Assembly: GCA_947623845.1 (NCBI GenBank)
Contig: CANQHM010000030.1
Span: 1 to 14,592 of the forward strand
Source: an uncultured Bacilli bacterium
GTDB lineage: Bacteria; Bacillota_I; Bacilli_A; RF39; UBA660
Reading direction: 5' to 3'
DNA: 14,592 bases
Below are positions 1-7,719 of the stretch, one piece after another; within the stretch, counting starts at the first letter, position 1, and every line of letters starts with the position of its first letter. Made by a program: the position numbers and the translations under genes. Under the pieces are notes generated by a model that worked only from the letters and a program-made list of their open reading frames with translations, did no database searches and had not been told where the DNA came from.

Positions 1-495
1 AAATCCTCTTTTTACATACTCTCTTGCTATTTCTAAACTTCCTGAAAATGAGTGGATTAAACCCGTAACTTGATATTCTTTTAAAATATCTAAAGTATCT
101 TGGGTTGCATCTCTACTATGAACAATTACGGGAATCTTATGTTCTTCCGCAAATTTTAACTGCGTTCTAAAAGCTTCTATTTCCTTTTCTTTATTAAAAT
201 TATCATAGTGATAATCTAACCCAATCTCTCCAATAGCAACAATTTTTTTATTATTTAAAGATTTCTCTAAAATTTTATAATCAAAATCCTTATCGACATC
301 TTCTGGGTGTAAACCGATCACACCATAAATATTATCATATTTTTTCACTAACTCTAATACTTCTAAAGAACTATCATAATCCGTCGCATTAACAATATAT
401 CTTGTTACTCCTGATTCTTCACATTTTTTGATAACACTATCTATATCATCATAAAATTCTTTTGTAAGATGAGAATGTGCATCTGTAAAATTCAT
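1..495 (-). CDS. tatD: TatD family metal-dependent DNase, N-terminal 165 residues (partial)
   Basis: Frame read by hand from ATG at 495; it stays open for 165 codons to the left edge, so about 90 residues of a usual ~255-residue protein are missing. Visible metal-ligand motifs of the TatD family are the N-terminal D-A-H-S-H (His7, His9), G-E-I-G-L-D-Y (Glu90), the V-H-S-R-D segment (His126) and I-H-S-F-S-G (His148). These enzymes are TIM-barrel hydrolases with 3'-5' exonuclease or DNase activity. The physiological role of the Bacillus homologue (yabD/dayD) may include D-aminoacyl-tRNA deacylation, which would fit its position after metG. The start overlaps the metG stop by one base (TAATG), implying translational coupling within the T-box-controlled operon. 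Family assignment is secure; the precise substrate is not visible. Confidence 0.93.
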   Translation of the reverse strand, partial: MNFTDAHSHLTKEFYDDIDSVIKKCEESGVTRYIVNATDYDSSLEVLELVKKYDNIYGVIGLHPEDVDKDFDYKILEKSLNNKKIVAIGEIGLDYHYDNFNKEKEIEAFRTQLKFAEEHKIPVIVHSRDATQDTLDILKEYQVTGLIHSFSGSLEIAREYVKRGF

Positions 496-2030
496 TATTT
501 CTTTTCCTCTATTCTTTGGAATAATATTTCTGGAGTCCCAAGTTTTTCTCCTACTTTAATTCCTTCAAAGTTTTCAATACTATCAAAGCTTGTTTCCTTT
601 GTATTAAGTTGTTCAAATATTTTCTCTGCTGTTGTTGGAATAAATGCTTGTAATAACACTGCACATACTCTTATACTTTCTAATAAATTGTATAATACTG
701 TACCTAAACGTTGTCTTTTATCTTCATCTTTCGCTAAAACCCAAGGTGCTGTATCATCAATATATTTATTACATTTCTTTAAAACATCCATAATAGCACT
801 AACGGCATCGCTCACCTTTAGTTCTTCCATTTTTTCATCAACATCATGTTTTAAAGCTTTAACACTATCTATTAAATCTTTATCAATATCTTCTTTATAT
901 TCCCCACTTTGAATAATCCCATCAAAGTATTTATTATTCATGCTAATTGTTCTATTAACTAAGTTACCTAAATTATTTGCTAAATCAGTATTAATTCTTG
1001 TTACTAAGTTTTCTTCAGAGAAAACCCCATCACTACCAAAAGGAACTTCTCTTAAAGCATAATATCTAACTGCATCTACCCCATAATCCTTAATATATTC
1101 GCGCGGATCTTTATAATTACCTAAACTTTTACTAATTTTACCGCCATTAATTACTAACCATCCATGGGCAAATACCTTTTTAGGTAAAGGTAGGTCTAAA
1201 GCCATTAACATTGCTGGCCAGATAATTGTATGAAATCTTACAATTTCTTTACCTACTAAATGTAAATCGGCTGGCCAATACTTTTTAAATAAAGTATCAT
1301 CATCGCCCATATAACCTAATGACGTAATATAATTAGTTAAAGCATCAATCCACACATAGATAACGTGTTTAGGATTAAAGGTTACAGGAATCCCCCAAGT
1401 AAATGAAGTTCTTGATACACATAAATCTTCTAGTCCTGGTTTAATAAAGTTATTGATCATCTCATTCTTTCTCGTTTCTGGTAATATAAATTCAGGATGC
1501 GCATTAATATATTCTACTAATCTATCTTGATACTTAGATAATCTAAAGAAGTATGCTTCTTCACTAACTTCCTTAACTTCTCTTCCACAATCTGGGCATT
1601 TTCCATCTACTAATTGTGATTCTGTCCAAAAAGATTCACAAGGTGTACAATAAAGCCCTTTATATTCGCCCATATAAATATCGCCTTGCTCATAAAGTTT
1701 ATCAAATATTTTTTGCACTGCCTTCTCGTGTTTTTCATCAGTTGTTCTAATAAAATAATCGTAACTAATTCCTAAACTTTTCCATAAGTCTTTCGCATTA
1801 TCAACTATCTTATCCACATACTCTTTTGGTGTCACACCTGCTTCTAAAGCCTTGGTTTCAATTTTTTGACCATGTTCATCCGTTCCCGTTTGAAAGAACA
1901 CGTCATATCCATCTAATCTTTTATATCTTGCTAAGGCATCTGCCACTATTGTTGTATAACAATGTCCTATATGAAAATCCGCACTAGGATAATATATAGG
2001 GGTTGTAATATAATATTTTTTCTTTTCCAT
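495..2030 (-). CDS. metG: Methionyl-tRNA synthetase, short form
   Basis: Charges tRNA-Met (initiator and elongator) with methionine in the cytoplasm. The class I signatures are clear: HIGH at residues 20-23, K-I-S-K-S at 298-302, and a zinc knuckle with C128-x2-C131 and C145-x2-C148 in the connective domain. The helical anticodon-binding domain follows. At 511 residues the protein ends after that domain. The C-terminal Trbp111-like tRNA-binding domain that brings the Bacillus subtilis enzyme to about 660 residues is absent, as in several small-genome bacteria. The start is supported by the Shine-Dalgarno AAGGAG about nine bases upstream. It is the second gene downstream of the T-box leader, 18 bp after the HAD gene, and its stop overlaps the tatD start, so synthesis is expected to rise when tRNA-Met is uncharged. 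Confidence 0.97.
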   Translation of the reverse strand: MEKKKYYITTPIYYPSADFHIGHCYTTIVADALARYKRLDGYDVFFQTGTDEHGQKIETKALEAGVTPKEYVDKIVDNAKDLWKSLGISYDYFIRTTDEKHEKAVQKIFDKLYEQGDIYMGEYKGLYCTPCESFWTESQLVDGKCPDCGREVKEVSEEAYFFRLSKYQDRLVEYINAHPEFILPETRKNEMINNFIKPGLEDLCVSRTSFTWGIPVTFNPKHVIYVWIDALTNYITSLGYMGDDDTLFKKYWPADLHLVGKEIVRFHTIIWPAMLMALDLPLPKKVFAHGWLVINGGKISKSLGNYKDPREYIKDYGVDAVRYYALREVPFGSDGVFSEENLVTRINTDLANNLGNLVNRTISMNNKYFDGIIQSGEYKEDIDKDLIDSVKALKHDVDEKMEELKVSDAVSAIMDVLKKCNKYIDDTAPWVLAKDEDKRQRLGTVLYNLLESIRVCAVLLQAFIPTTAEKIFEQLNTKETSFDSIENFEGIKVGEKLGTPEILFQRIEEKK

Positions 2031-2048
2031 AATTCATTTCTCCTTTAT

Positions 2049-2672
2049 TTATAATATATTTTTTAATTCTTTAATTAATTTAATAGTTTGATATTTGCTA
2101 TCTTGTTTATCTGTTTTCCATATCACGTTCATCCCAACATCAATAGCTGGTAAAATATCTTTTTCTAAACTATCACCAACATAAACACAATCTTGCGCAT
2201 CATACATTTTTAGTATCACCTCGAATGCTTTAGGACTCGGTTTATAATAGTTTATGTCCGCCCCATATACTTTGGTAAAATACTTTAAAATTCCTGCTTT
2301 TGCAAGTCTTCCTTCTTGGGTCACCGTAAACCAATTTGTAATTAAATATATCTTATACTTTTTACTTAGATACTCTAATGTATCTCTTACCTCTTCATCT
2401 TGATAACTACATTCCTTTTGCGCTTCAATTAATTTATCTACAAACTCCATTGGTAAGGCGATCTTACACATTCGATTAACAAATTCCAAAAAATCTTTCT
2501 TCGTTAATTTTTCATAATGATTTTCGGAATCATCTATCGCCGCATTTATTTCATCCACTTTTTCTTTCGAAAAACTTAAACCCAACTCTTTTAAGACATT
2601 ATTTAATGCAAAGATAAATTCGTCTTTCCAATCAATTAACGTATTATCTAAATCAAATATTATTGCTTTCAT
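2049..2672 (-). CDS. HAD-superfamily (subfamily IA) phosphatase
   Basis: A 207-residue haloacid dehalogenase-like hydrolase. The four HAD motifs are visible: D7-L-D9-N-T11 near the N-terminus (nucleophile and acid/base aspartates), L-I-T-N-W around residue 115 (motif II), K-P-S-P-K (motif III lysine), and V-G-D-S-L-E-K-D (motif IV acidic pair). A helical cap of about 90 residues sits between motifs I and II, as in class C1 caps. The substrate cannot be read from the sequence; relatives dephosphorylate nucleotides or sugar phosphates. It is the first gene after the T-box leader, 18 bp before metG, so it should be co-regulated with methionyl-tRNA synthetase. A ribosome site (AGGTGAAGAGG) precedes the ATG. 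No signal peptide or membrane segment is seen, so it is likely cytosolic. Confidence 0.88.
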   Translation of the reverse strand: MKAIIFDLDNTLIDWKDEFIFALNNVLKELGLSFSKEKVDEINAAIDDSENHYEKLTKKDFLEFVNRMCKIALPMEFVDKLIEAQKECSYQDEEVRDTLEYLSKKYKIYLITNWFTVTQEGRLAKAGILKYFTKVYGADINYYKPSPKAFEVILKMYDAQDCVYVGDSLEKDILPAIDVGMNVIWKTDKQDSKYQTIKLIKELKNIL

Positions 2673-2683
2673 TCCTCTTCACC

Positions 2684-2699
2684 TATTTCCCAGGAAATA
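2684..2699. promoter_or_regulatory. Near-perfect Noc-binding-like site in the T-box/HAD leader
   Basis: TATTTCCCAGGAAATA differs by one base from the palindrome TATTTCCCGGGAAATA found exactly at 6749-6764 and 11769-11790. It lies between the T-box terminator and the ribosome-binding site of the HAD gene, and it overlaps a second small palindrome, GGAAATATTTCC, at 2693-2704. The Noc-site reading rests on similarity to the Bacillus NBS consensus; whether one mismatch is tolerated is unknown. Confidence 0.45.
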
Positions 2700-2707
2700 T
2701 TTCCCAA

Positions 2708-2906
2708 ATAAAAAAGCCATTAACTAAGGACGAGGAAAACCCCGCGGTACCACCTTAATTCATAGCTTTCTATGCAACTTTATCTTCTTAACGCGAAACA
2801 ACGATTTAACTCCAAAATCCATACTCCCTATCTTCCCTTACTTGTTTCCACCATCCACAAGCTCTCTTTAAAGATTCAATAGGTACCCATTTCTTCTCCA
2901 TTAATT
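2708..2906 (-). promoter_or_regulatory. T-box riboswitch leader, probable tRNA-Met specificity
   Basis: The minus strand carries the canonical T-box sequence AAGGTGGTACCGCGG (2742-2756), the distal Stem I segment with the GGATGGTGGAAAC loop, and, 3' of it, the segment GGGAGTATGGA in which ATG (2820-2822) sits at the expected specifier position. Uncharged tRNA should pair with the specifier and the T-box bulge to favour the antiterminator; charged tRNA should leave the terminator (2710-2766) to form. Methionine specificity is inferred from the ATG and from metG downstream. The controlled unit appears to be HAD-metG-tatD. T-box identity is very secure; the exact specifier register is less so because the Stem I fold was drawn by eye. 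Confidence 0.92.
2710..2766 (-). terminator. T-box-associated intrinsic terminator
   Basis: On the minus strand GCTATGAATTAAGG (2753-2766) can pair with CCTTAGTTAATGGC (2716-2729) over 14 positions with one mismatch and two G-U pairs. An inner CCGCGGGG/CCTCG pairing is possible. Six T residues (2710-2715) follow directly. The 5' arm overlaps the T-box bulge sequence, so this hairpin and the antiterminator are mutually exclusive, as expected for this riboswitch class. Confidence 0.88.
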
Positions 2907-2912
2907 AACTAA

Positions 2913-2941
2913 ATTTTATCATAACTATCTAACTTTAACAA
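2913..2941 (-). promoter_or_regulatory. Probable sigma-A promoter of the T-box/metG operon
   Basis: On the minus strand TTGTTA (2936-2941) and TAAAAT (2913-2918) are separated by 17 bp, which predicts a start near 2906, just before Stem I of the T-box. The elements overlap the last codons and stop (2925-2927) of the upstream 153-residue gene. No terminator separates the two, so upstream transcripts may also enter the leader. Confidence 0.6.
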
Positions 2942-3386
2942 GAGATATCTCGGTATTTTTTTCTAATACTGGCATTTCAATTTCTCTTATTCCACATACA
3001 TTTGCTAAGGCCATAGCTTTAATATCTAAAGTTTCTGTTCTAACACTTTCACCAATATTTTCTTTTCTTATTTTATATAATCTTAAAAATTCTTCTAACA
3101 CATTTCTTTCATTAACTAAAATACTATTCTCATCATTATATGCAAAGTAGCTAATTCTTTCTGCTTCCGATAATTTCATTGGTTTCTTTAATAAACTTAA
3201 TAAAATACTACCATACTTCTCATAATTAAAATTCTCCGCATTAAAACTTGTCGCAATTAAATAATCTTCTACCATATTTTTTAATACTTCTATTCTTAAA
3301 TTACCCATTTCATAAACTTGTGGTAAGGAATTTATCACTACTTTTAAATTCTCACAAAGTTCTCTTTGTCTTTCTTCATTATACAT
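2925..3386 (-). CDS. Hypothetical protein, 153 residues, unrecognised
   Basis: I do not recognise this protein. It is soluble-looking, with no membrane segment or signal peptide. It is rich in Glu, Leu, Asn and Tyr and probably mostly helical up to residue ~115, followed by a short C-terminal segment with alternating hydrophobic residues ending E-I-S-L-V-K-V-R that looks beta-like. Two cysteines (C11 and one near residue 130) are not arranged as a metal site. The ATG is preceded by AAAGGGGA about seven bases upstream, a fair ribosome site that lies in the 3' arm of a terminator-like hairpin. A consensus promoter lies just upstream, overlapping the spoVT stop, so the gene can be expressed independently of the long dnaX-spoVT operon. 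Codon use and AT-richness match its neighbours, so it is likely a real gene. Function unknown. Confidence 0.75.
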   Translation of the reverse strand: MYNEERQRELCENLKVVINSLPQVYEMGNLRIEVLKNMVEDYLIATSFNAENFNYEKYGSILLSLLKKPMKLSEAERISYFAYNDENSILVNERNVLEEFLRLYKIRKENIGESVRTETLDIKAMALANVCGIREIEMPVLEKNTEISLVKVR

Positions 3387-3412
3387 AAAAAATCCCCTTT
3401 CTTTTGTGGGGA
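3387..3412 (-). terminator. Intrinsic terminator ending the dnaX-spoVT operon, overlapping the next gene's RBS
   Basis: On the minus strand TCCCC (3408-3412), a ten-base A-rich loop, and GGGGA (3393-3397) are followed by six T residues (3387-3392). The stem can extend by three further pairs, including a G-U, into the T-tract. The ATG of the 153-residue gene follows the T-tract immediately, so the GGGGA arm doubles as its Shine-Dalgarno sequence. Confidence 0.75.
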
Positions 3413-3415
3413 CTT

Positions 3416-3444
3416 ATCATATCATAATTTATTTTACTTGTCAA
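3416..3444 (-). promoter_or_regulatory. Near-consensus sigma-A promoter for the 153-residue gene
   Basis: On the minus strand a perfect TTGACA (3439-3444) and TATGAT (3416-3421) are separated by exactly 17 bp. The -35 overlaps the spoVT TGA stop (3441-3443). The predicted start, near 3409, falls inside the 5' arm of the terminator hairpin, so transcripts from this promoter would lack part of that stem. Confidence 0.8.
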
Positions 3445-3887
3445 ATTTCCAAATTGCTTACTAAAATATCTCGAATAATCTTTAAATAATTAAGATCTTC
3501 TTCCCTTTTACTTAATAACACCCCTTCACATACAGATGAAATATATATTGGTACCACAGCTTTATAACCCTTTTCACTTAAGTAATTCATATCATTATTA
3601 AGTAACGCATTATCTATTCTTTTCTTATCTAAATCCATACTTACCTTAATTTTTTCTTCTTTTAATACACATTCGATATTCAAATTTAAATTATTATTAA
3701 ATATTTCTAAATAACTACTAACTAATTCTTTTAATTTATCATTACCTATCACTTTCGTAATTTCTATTTTATCACCAATACATCGTATTTCTAATTTATC
3801 ATCTTTTCTAATTAATAATTCTTTTCTAATTTCTTTTGGCACTACAATTCTTCCTAATTCATCAATGGATTTAATAACACTACTCAC
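3441..3887 (-). CDS. spoVT: SpoVT/AbrB-family transition-state regulator
   Basis: A 148-residue DNA-binding regulator. Residues 1-50 are a classic AbrB/SpoVT swapped-hairpin domain with the signature D-E-L-G-R-I-V-V-P-K-E-I-R. The remaining ~95 residues resemble the shortened GAF-like domain of SpoVT; the Bacillus protein is about 178 residues. In Bacillus, SpoVT is a forespore regulator and lies next to mfd, exactly as here, which supports orthology rather than AbrB. Translation starts at GTG (3885-3887) with a strong Shine-Dalgarno AGGAGGG (3896-3902) nine bases upstream. It lies 44 bp after the mfd stop and is the last gene before the terminator at 3387-3412. Whether this organism sporulates cannot be judged; the domain could serve a general regulatory role in a non-sporulating relative. 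Confidence 0.88.
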   Translation of the reverse strand: MSSVIKSIDELGRIVVPKEIRKELLIRKDDKLEIRCIGDKIEITKVIGNDKLKELVSSYLEIFNNNLNLNIECVLKEEKIKVSMDLDKKRIDNALLNNDMNYLSEKGYKAVVPIYISSVCEGVLLSKREEDLNYLKIIRDILVSNLEI

Positions 3888-3931
3888 GAATTTATCCCTC
3901 CTAAAAATTAGTTTGAGATAAATCCCTTATT

Positions 3932-6900
3932 TTATACTACCTTTTTATATTCTTCATAAATTAAATTTAATAACTCGGTTAAATAATATACAAAATGTTT
4001 AGGAAGTCCTTGATAATTTAATCTTATATACACGTTATTGGCGAAAGTTCTAAATTGAAATCTTGGACTTATCTTATAAGATTGCATAAATATCTTATCA
4101 AACTTTAACTTACTAGCAATATTATTTTTAATTTCTAATTCAACAAAAATATCTGTTTGCGTAGCATTGGTAATATCTAGTTTCATGGCTAATTTTTCAA
4201 ACCATTCTTCATACATATAAGTAAGTATATTATCATTTATTTTACCGAAACGATCTTCTAGTTCTTGTTTAATACTTTCTAGCTTTTCTAAACTATCTAT
4301 TTCATTAATCTTTTGATGGATTAATATTTTTAAGTCTTCATCACTAACATATTCATCACTAATATGGGTTTCCACACTAACTAATGACTTGTTTTCCTCA
4401 TCTTCTTCGACTTCTTCCCCATTAAGTCTTTTTATTTCATCTTCTACGAGCTTCATATATAAATCAATCCCTACTTCATCAACAAATCCCGCTTGTTCAC
4501 TACCTAATATATCGCCCGCTCCTCGTAAAGATAAATCTCGCATTGCGATTCGATACCCACTACCTAATTCTGTAAATTCTTTTATGGCTTGTAATCTCTT
4601 CACAGCAATATCATTTAACATTTTATTCATATCATATAATAAATAAGCATACGCAATTTTATTACTTCGGCCAACCCGTCCTCTTAATTGATATAATTGG
4701 GCAAGACCAAAGTTAGATGCATCATACACAATTAATGTATTCGCATTAGGTATATCAATTCCTGTTTCAATAATCGTTGTACATATTAAAATATCATATT
4801 TGTAATCCACAAAATCTTGCATTACATCTTCTAGTTCAGTCTTACTCATTTGCCCATGGGCAAAAACAATCCTCGCTTCTGGTACTAATGCCTTTATTTC
4901 ATTTACTTTCTTTTCAATACTAGCAACTTTATTATATAAAATAAATACTTGACCATTTCTTGATAATTCTTTATATATAGCTTCTTTAACAATTAAGTCA
5001 TTTTCTTTTAAAACATAAGTTGATACTGGATATCTATTAACTGGTGGGGTATCAATTATTGATAAATCTCTTAAACCCGTTAAACTTAATTTTAAAGTTC
5101 TAGGTATCGGTGTTGCTGATAATGTTAAAACATTGACATCAGTCTTTAACTCTTTAATTCTTTCCTTATGGGCAACCCCAAAACGTTGTTCTTCATCGAT
5201 AATTAATAAACCTAAATTTTTAACTACTACATCTTTACTTAATAAACGATGCGTACCAAAGACCATATCTATTGTTCCTTTGGAAAGCCCTTCTAAAATT
5301 CGTGCTTTTTCTTTTGCAGTCGTAAACCGATTTAATAACGCCATTTCAATTGGGTAATCTTTAAATCTTTCTTTCGCACTATCATATTGTTGCTTGGATA
5401 ATATCGTTGTAGGACATAAATATAATACTTGTTTATTATTTAAAATCGTTTTAAACATTGCTCTAAATGCTACTTCGGTCTTTCCATAACCAACATCTCC
5501 GCATAATAAACGATCCATCGGTACTGCACTTTCCAAATCTTTCTTAATCTCCGCAATCGCTTTTTCTTGATCTATCGTCGGTGTATAGGTAAATAAAGAA
5601 GCAAATATATCTTCTTCGGGATAATATTTATAAGCATCCCCTTTAACTTGTGCTCTTTTTGCATACAACCTAATCAACTCTAAAGACATATCGTGAACCT
5701 TTTTTTGTAATTGTCTTCTTGTTTTTTGCCAACTAACACTATCTAATTTATTAATCTTTGGTGCTATGCCATCTTTCGAAGAATACTTAAATATTGTACT
5801 TATTTTTTCCACTGGTACATAAATCTTATCATTACCTTGATAATCTATTTCAATGAAATCTTTCTTTATCCCTTTTGTTTCAATTACCTTAACTCCTTGA
5901 TAAACTCCAATTCCATGTGCAATATGAACCACATAATCTCCTTTAGTTAAATCGCCAAAACTATTAATCTTCTTTCCTATCTTATAAGTATTTTTATATT
6001 TTATTGGTTTATGATTTACTTTTTCAATATCATTTTCCGAAATAACAACTAAGTCATCAAAAATAAAACCATTCCCAATCGTTTTAATAATCGCATTTAC
6101 TTGGGTATTACTAATCCCCTCTTCTTTTACTAACACCAAATTATCAATATATTCTTTTAAAATCTCTACTTGTTTTTTTGAAGATAAAGCAAGGACTACC
6201 TTTTTCCCTTGATTATAATATCTTTTAACAATATCACCTAATAAATTAAAGTTTCCATTAAAATTATCTATTTCAATCGTATTAAATACTATTTTTTTAG
6301 CACCCACATTATTATCTAAATTAGATAAATAAATAGCGTATTCTGGATTAATATCTTCCATCTTAAACATAAAGTCATTTTGAATCTCATTAGCATTCTT
6401 ATAATTTAAGATATCCTCTAAAAGTTTATGATAATCCGTCATAATTAAATCATAATCATAATAAAAAATACTAGGGTTTTCCATATAATCATAAAGCGAA
6501 CTATTTACCTCGGTTTTAACTTCACAGTATGGTGTAATCGTAATACTAGGAATACTTTCTAAAGAAAGTTGCGTATCTTCATCAAAAAATCTAATCGCTT
6601 CAATCTCATCACCAAAAAGTTCAATCCTTACGGGATGCTCCATTGAAGTGACAAAAACATCTACCACAAAACCTCGTACGGCATACTCACCAGTTGATGT
6701 TACTAAAGAATCTTTTACATAACCATATTGTTCTAACTTATCCACAATTATTTCCCGGGAAATATTTTCATTCGTTTTTATTTCCCAAGATAAGATATCT
6801 TTTTCATTCTTATTTGGCAAAAATCTTAAATAACCCATTAAATTAGTAATAACAATTTGTTTACTACCTGTTTTTAACTTTTCTAAAGTTTCTAATCTTT

Positions 6901-7156
6901 TAATTTTTAATTCAGGGGAAATTGCTAGAGCCACTGATGTAAAGAAATCATCCATTGGAAACAACATTACTTCATCAGTATAATTTAGAACTGCTTCATA
7001 TAACTTATTAGCTTCAAACAAACTACTGGTTACTACTAAAACATTTTTCTTATTATTTTTAAAATAATTGACAATGTAAAAAGCATCTAACTCTTTTGTT
7101 AGACCTATAACATTTAATTCATTTTGATAAGAAAATTTTGCTTCCAACTCTTTCAT
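3932..7156 (-). CDS. mfd: Transcription-repair coupling factor
   Basis: A 1074-residue Mfd that removes RNA polymerase stalled at lesions and recruits UvrA. Domain order is visible: a UvrB-homologous N-terminal region (about 1-350), the RNA-polymerase-interacting CarD-like domain (about 400-455, beginning G-D-Y-V-V-H-I-A-H-G-I-G-V), then a RecG-like superfamily 2 translocase. The translocase has Walker A G-D-V-G-Y-G-K-T at 553-560, the D-E-E-Q box at 654-657, L-S-A-T-P-I-P-R-T-L at about 679-688 and a Q-L-R-G-R-V-G-R motif VI. The TRCF C-terminal domain follows. Length is slightly under the usual ~1150. It lies 11 bp after pth in the long operon. Codons 131-136 contain an exact 16-bp Noc-site palindrome, which uses GC-rich codons (TCC, CGG) that look out of character here. 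Confidence 0.98.
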   Translation of the reverse strand: MKELEAKFSYQNELNVIGLTKELDAFYIVNYFKNNKKNVLVVTSSLFEANKLYEAVLNYTDEVMLFPMDDFFTSVALAISPELKIKRLETLEKLKTGSKQIVITNLMGYLRFLPNKNEKDILSWEIKTNENISREIIVDKLEQYGYVKDSLVTSTGEYAVRGFVVDVFVTSMEHPVRIELFGDEIEAIRFFDEDTQLSLESIPSITITPYCEVKTEVNSSLYDYMENPSIFYYDYDLIMTDYHKLLEDILNYKNANEIQNDFMFKMEDINPEYAIYLSNLDNNVGAKKIVFNTIEIDNFNGNFNLLGDIVKRYYNQGKKVVLALSSKKQVEILKEYIDNLVLVKEEGISNTQVNAIIKTIGNGFIFDDLVVISENDIEKVNHKPIKYKNTYKIGKKINSFGDLTKGDYVVHIAHGIGVYQGVKVIETKGIKKDFIEIDYQGNDKIYVPVEKISTIFKYSSKDGIAPKINKLDSVSWQKTRRQLQKKVHDMSLELIRLYAKRAQVKGDAYKYYPEEDIFASLFTYTPTIDQEKAIAEIKKDLESAVPMDRLLCGDVGYGKTEVAFRAMFKTILNNKQVLYLCPTTILSKQQYDSAKERFKDYPIEMALLNRFTTAKEKARILEGLSKGTIDMVFGTHRLLSKDVVVKNLGLLIIDEEQRFGVAHKERIKELKTDVNVLTLSATPIPRTLKLSLTGLRDLSIIDTPPVNRYPVSTYVLKENDLIVKEAIYKELSRNGQVFILYNKVASIEKKVNEIKALVPEARIVFAHGQMSKTELEDVMQDFVDYKYDILICTTIIETGIDIPNANTLIVYDASNFGLAQLYQLRGRVGRSNKIAYAYLLYDMNKMLNDIAVKRLQAIKEFTELGSGYRIAMRDLSLRGAGDILGSEQAGFVDEVGIDLYMKLVEDEIKRLNGEEVEEDEENKSLVSVETHISDEYVSDEDLKILIHQKINEIDSLEKLESIKQELEDRFGKINDNILTYMYEEWFEKLAMKLDITNATQTDIFVELEIKNNIASKLKFDKIFMQSYKISPRFQFRTFANNVYIRLNYQGLPKHFVYYLTELLNLIYEEYKKVV
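6749..6764. promoter_or_regulatory. Exact Noc-binding-site palindrome inside mfd
   Basis: TATTTCCCGGGAAATA, a perfect 16-bp palindrome identical to the NBS sequence recognised by Bacillus Noc. It lies in the coding sequence of mfd, read as Ile-Ser-Arg-Glu-Ile. The GC-rich core is conspicuous in very AT-rich surroundings. A perfect DnaA-box-like TTATCCACA lies two bases to its left (6738-6746), probably by chance. Confidence 0.7.
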
Positions 7157-7167
7157 AGTTTCTTCTC

Positions 7168-7719
7168 CTATTTAGTATTATAAATATTCATCATTCTTTC
7201 AATACCCTCATTAATAAAAGTATCTATAGCTTTTACTCCTATCTCTATTACTTCATTTATTTTTGTTAATTCATCTTTACTAAATTTTCCTAAAACATAA
7301 TCTTTCGTATCATATTCTCTATTATGTCCAATTCCAATCTTTAAACGTGCAAAATCACTAGTTCCTAAATAATTAATAATTGATTTAATTCCATTATGTC
7401 CCCCAGAACTACTTTTTTGTTTAACTTTGTAATCGCCCACCATTAAGTCTAAATCATCTTGAATAACTAAAATATCATCTACAGAAATATTATAATAATC
7501 GGCGATCTTCGAAACTGCAATCCCTGAATTATTCATATAAGTAGTTGGTTTTATAAAAATAACTTTATTACTCCCACTACCCATTTCATATATTAAAGCA
7601 TTCATATCTTCTTTAAATTTAACTTTTCCTAAATACTTATCAAGAACCATAAATCCAATATTATGCCGCGTATTTTCATATTCTTTTCCAATATTTCCCA
7701 AACCAACAATTAATTTCAT
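7168..7719 (-). CDS. pth: Peptidyl-tRNA hydrolase
   Basis: Releases tRNA from prematurely dropped peptidyl-tRNA, which is essential for recycling. The 183-residue protein has all Pth signatures: G-L-G-N at 6-9, the catalytic histidine in T-R-H19-N-I-G-F, K-P-T-T-Y-M-N63-N-S-G, the acidic motif Q-D88-D-L-D-L equivalent to the catalytic-site aspartate of the Escherichia coli enzyme, and S-G-G-H-N-G near residue 113. Its ATG overlaps the trmN6 TGA stop (ATGA), indicating translational coupling, and mfd starts 11 bp downstream. The pth-mfd-spoVT order is the same as in Bacillus, minus the small gene fin (yabK) that lies between pth and mfd there. Confidence 0.97.
   Translation of the reverse strand: MKLIVGLGNIGKEYENTRHNIGFMVLDKYLGKVKFKEDMNALIYEMGSGSNKVIFIKPTTYMNNSGIAVSKIADYYNISVDDILVIQDDLDLMVGDYKVKQKSSSGGHNGIKSIINYLGTSDFARLKIGIGHNREYDTKDYVLGKFSKDELTKINEVIEIGVKAIDTFINEGIERMMNIYNTK

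Noticed and set aside
469..912. Open frame on the plus strand opposite metG, and other plus-strand open frames opposite mfd, trmN6, holB and recR.
   Set aside because: They lie entirely antisense to well-identified genes, have low-complexity Ser/Leu/Phe-rich translations typical of reversed AT-rich coding DNA, and lack ribosome sites.
6738..6746. Perfect DnaA box TTATCCACA next to the mfd Noc site; similar boxes at 1810-1818 (metG) and 12412-12420 (dnaX).
   Set aside because: They are isolated, inside coding sequence, and easily produced by common codons; no clustering or phasing.
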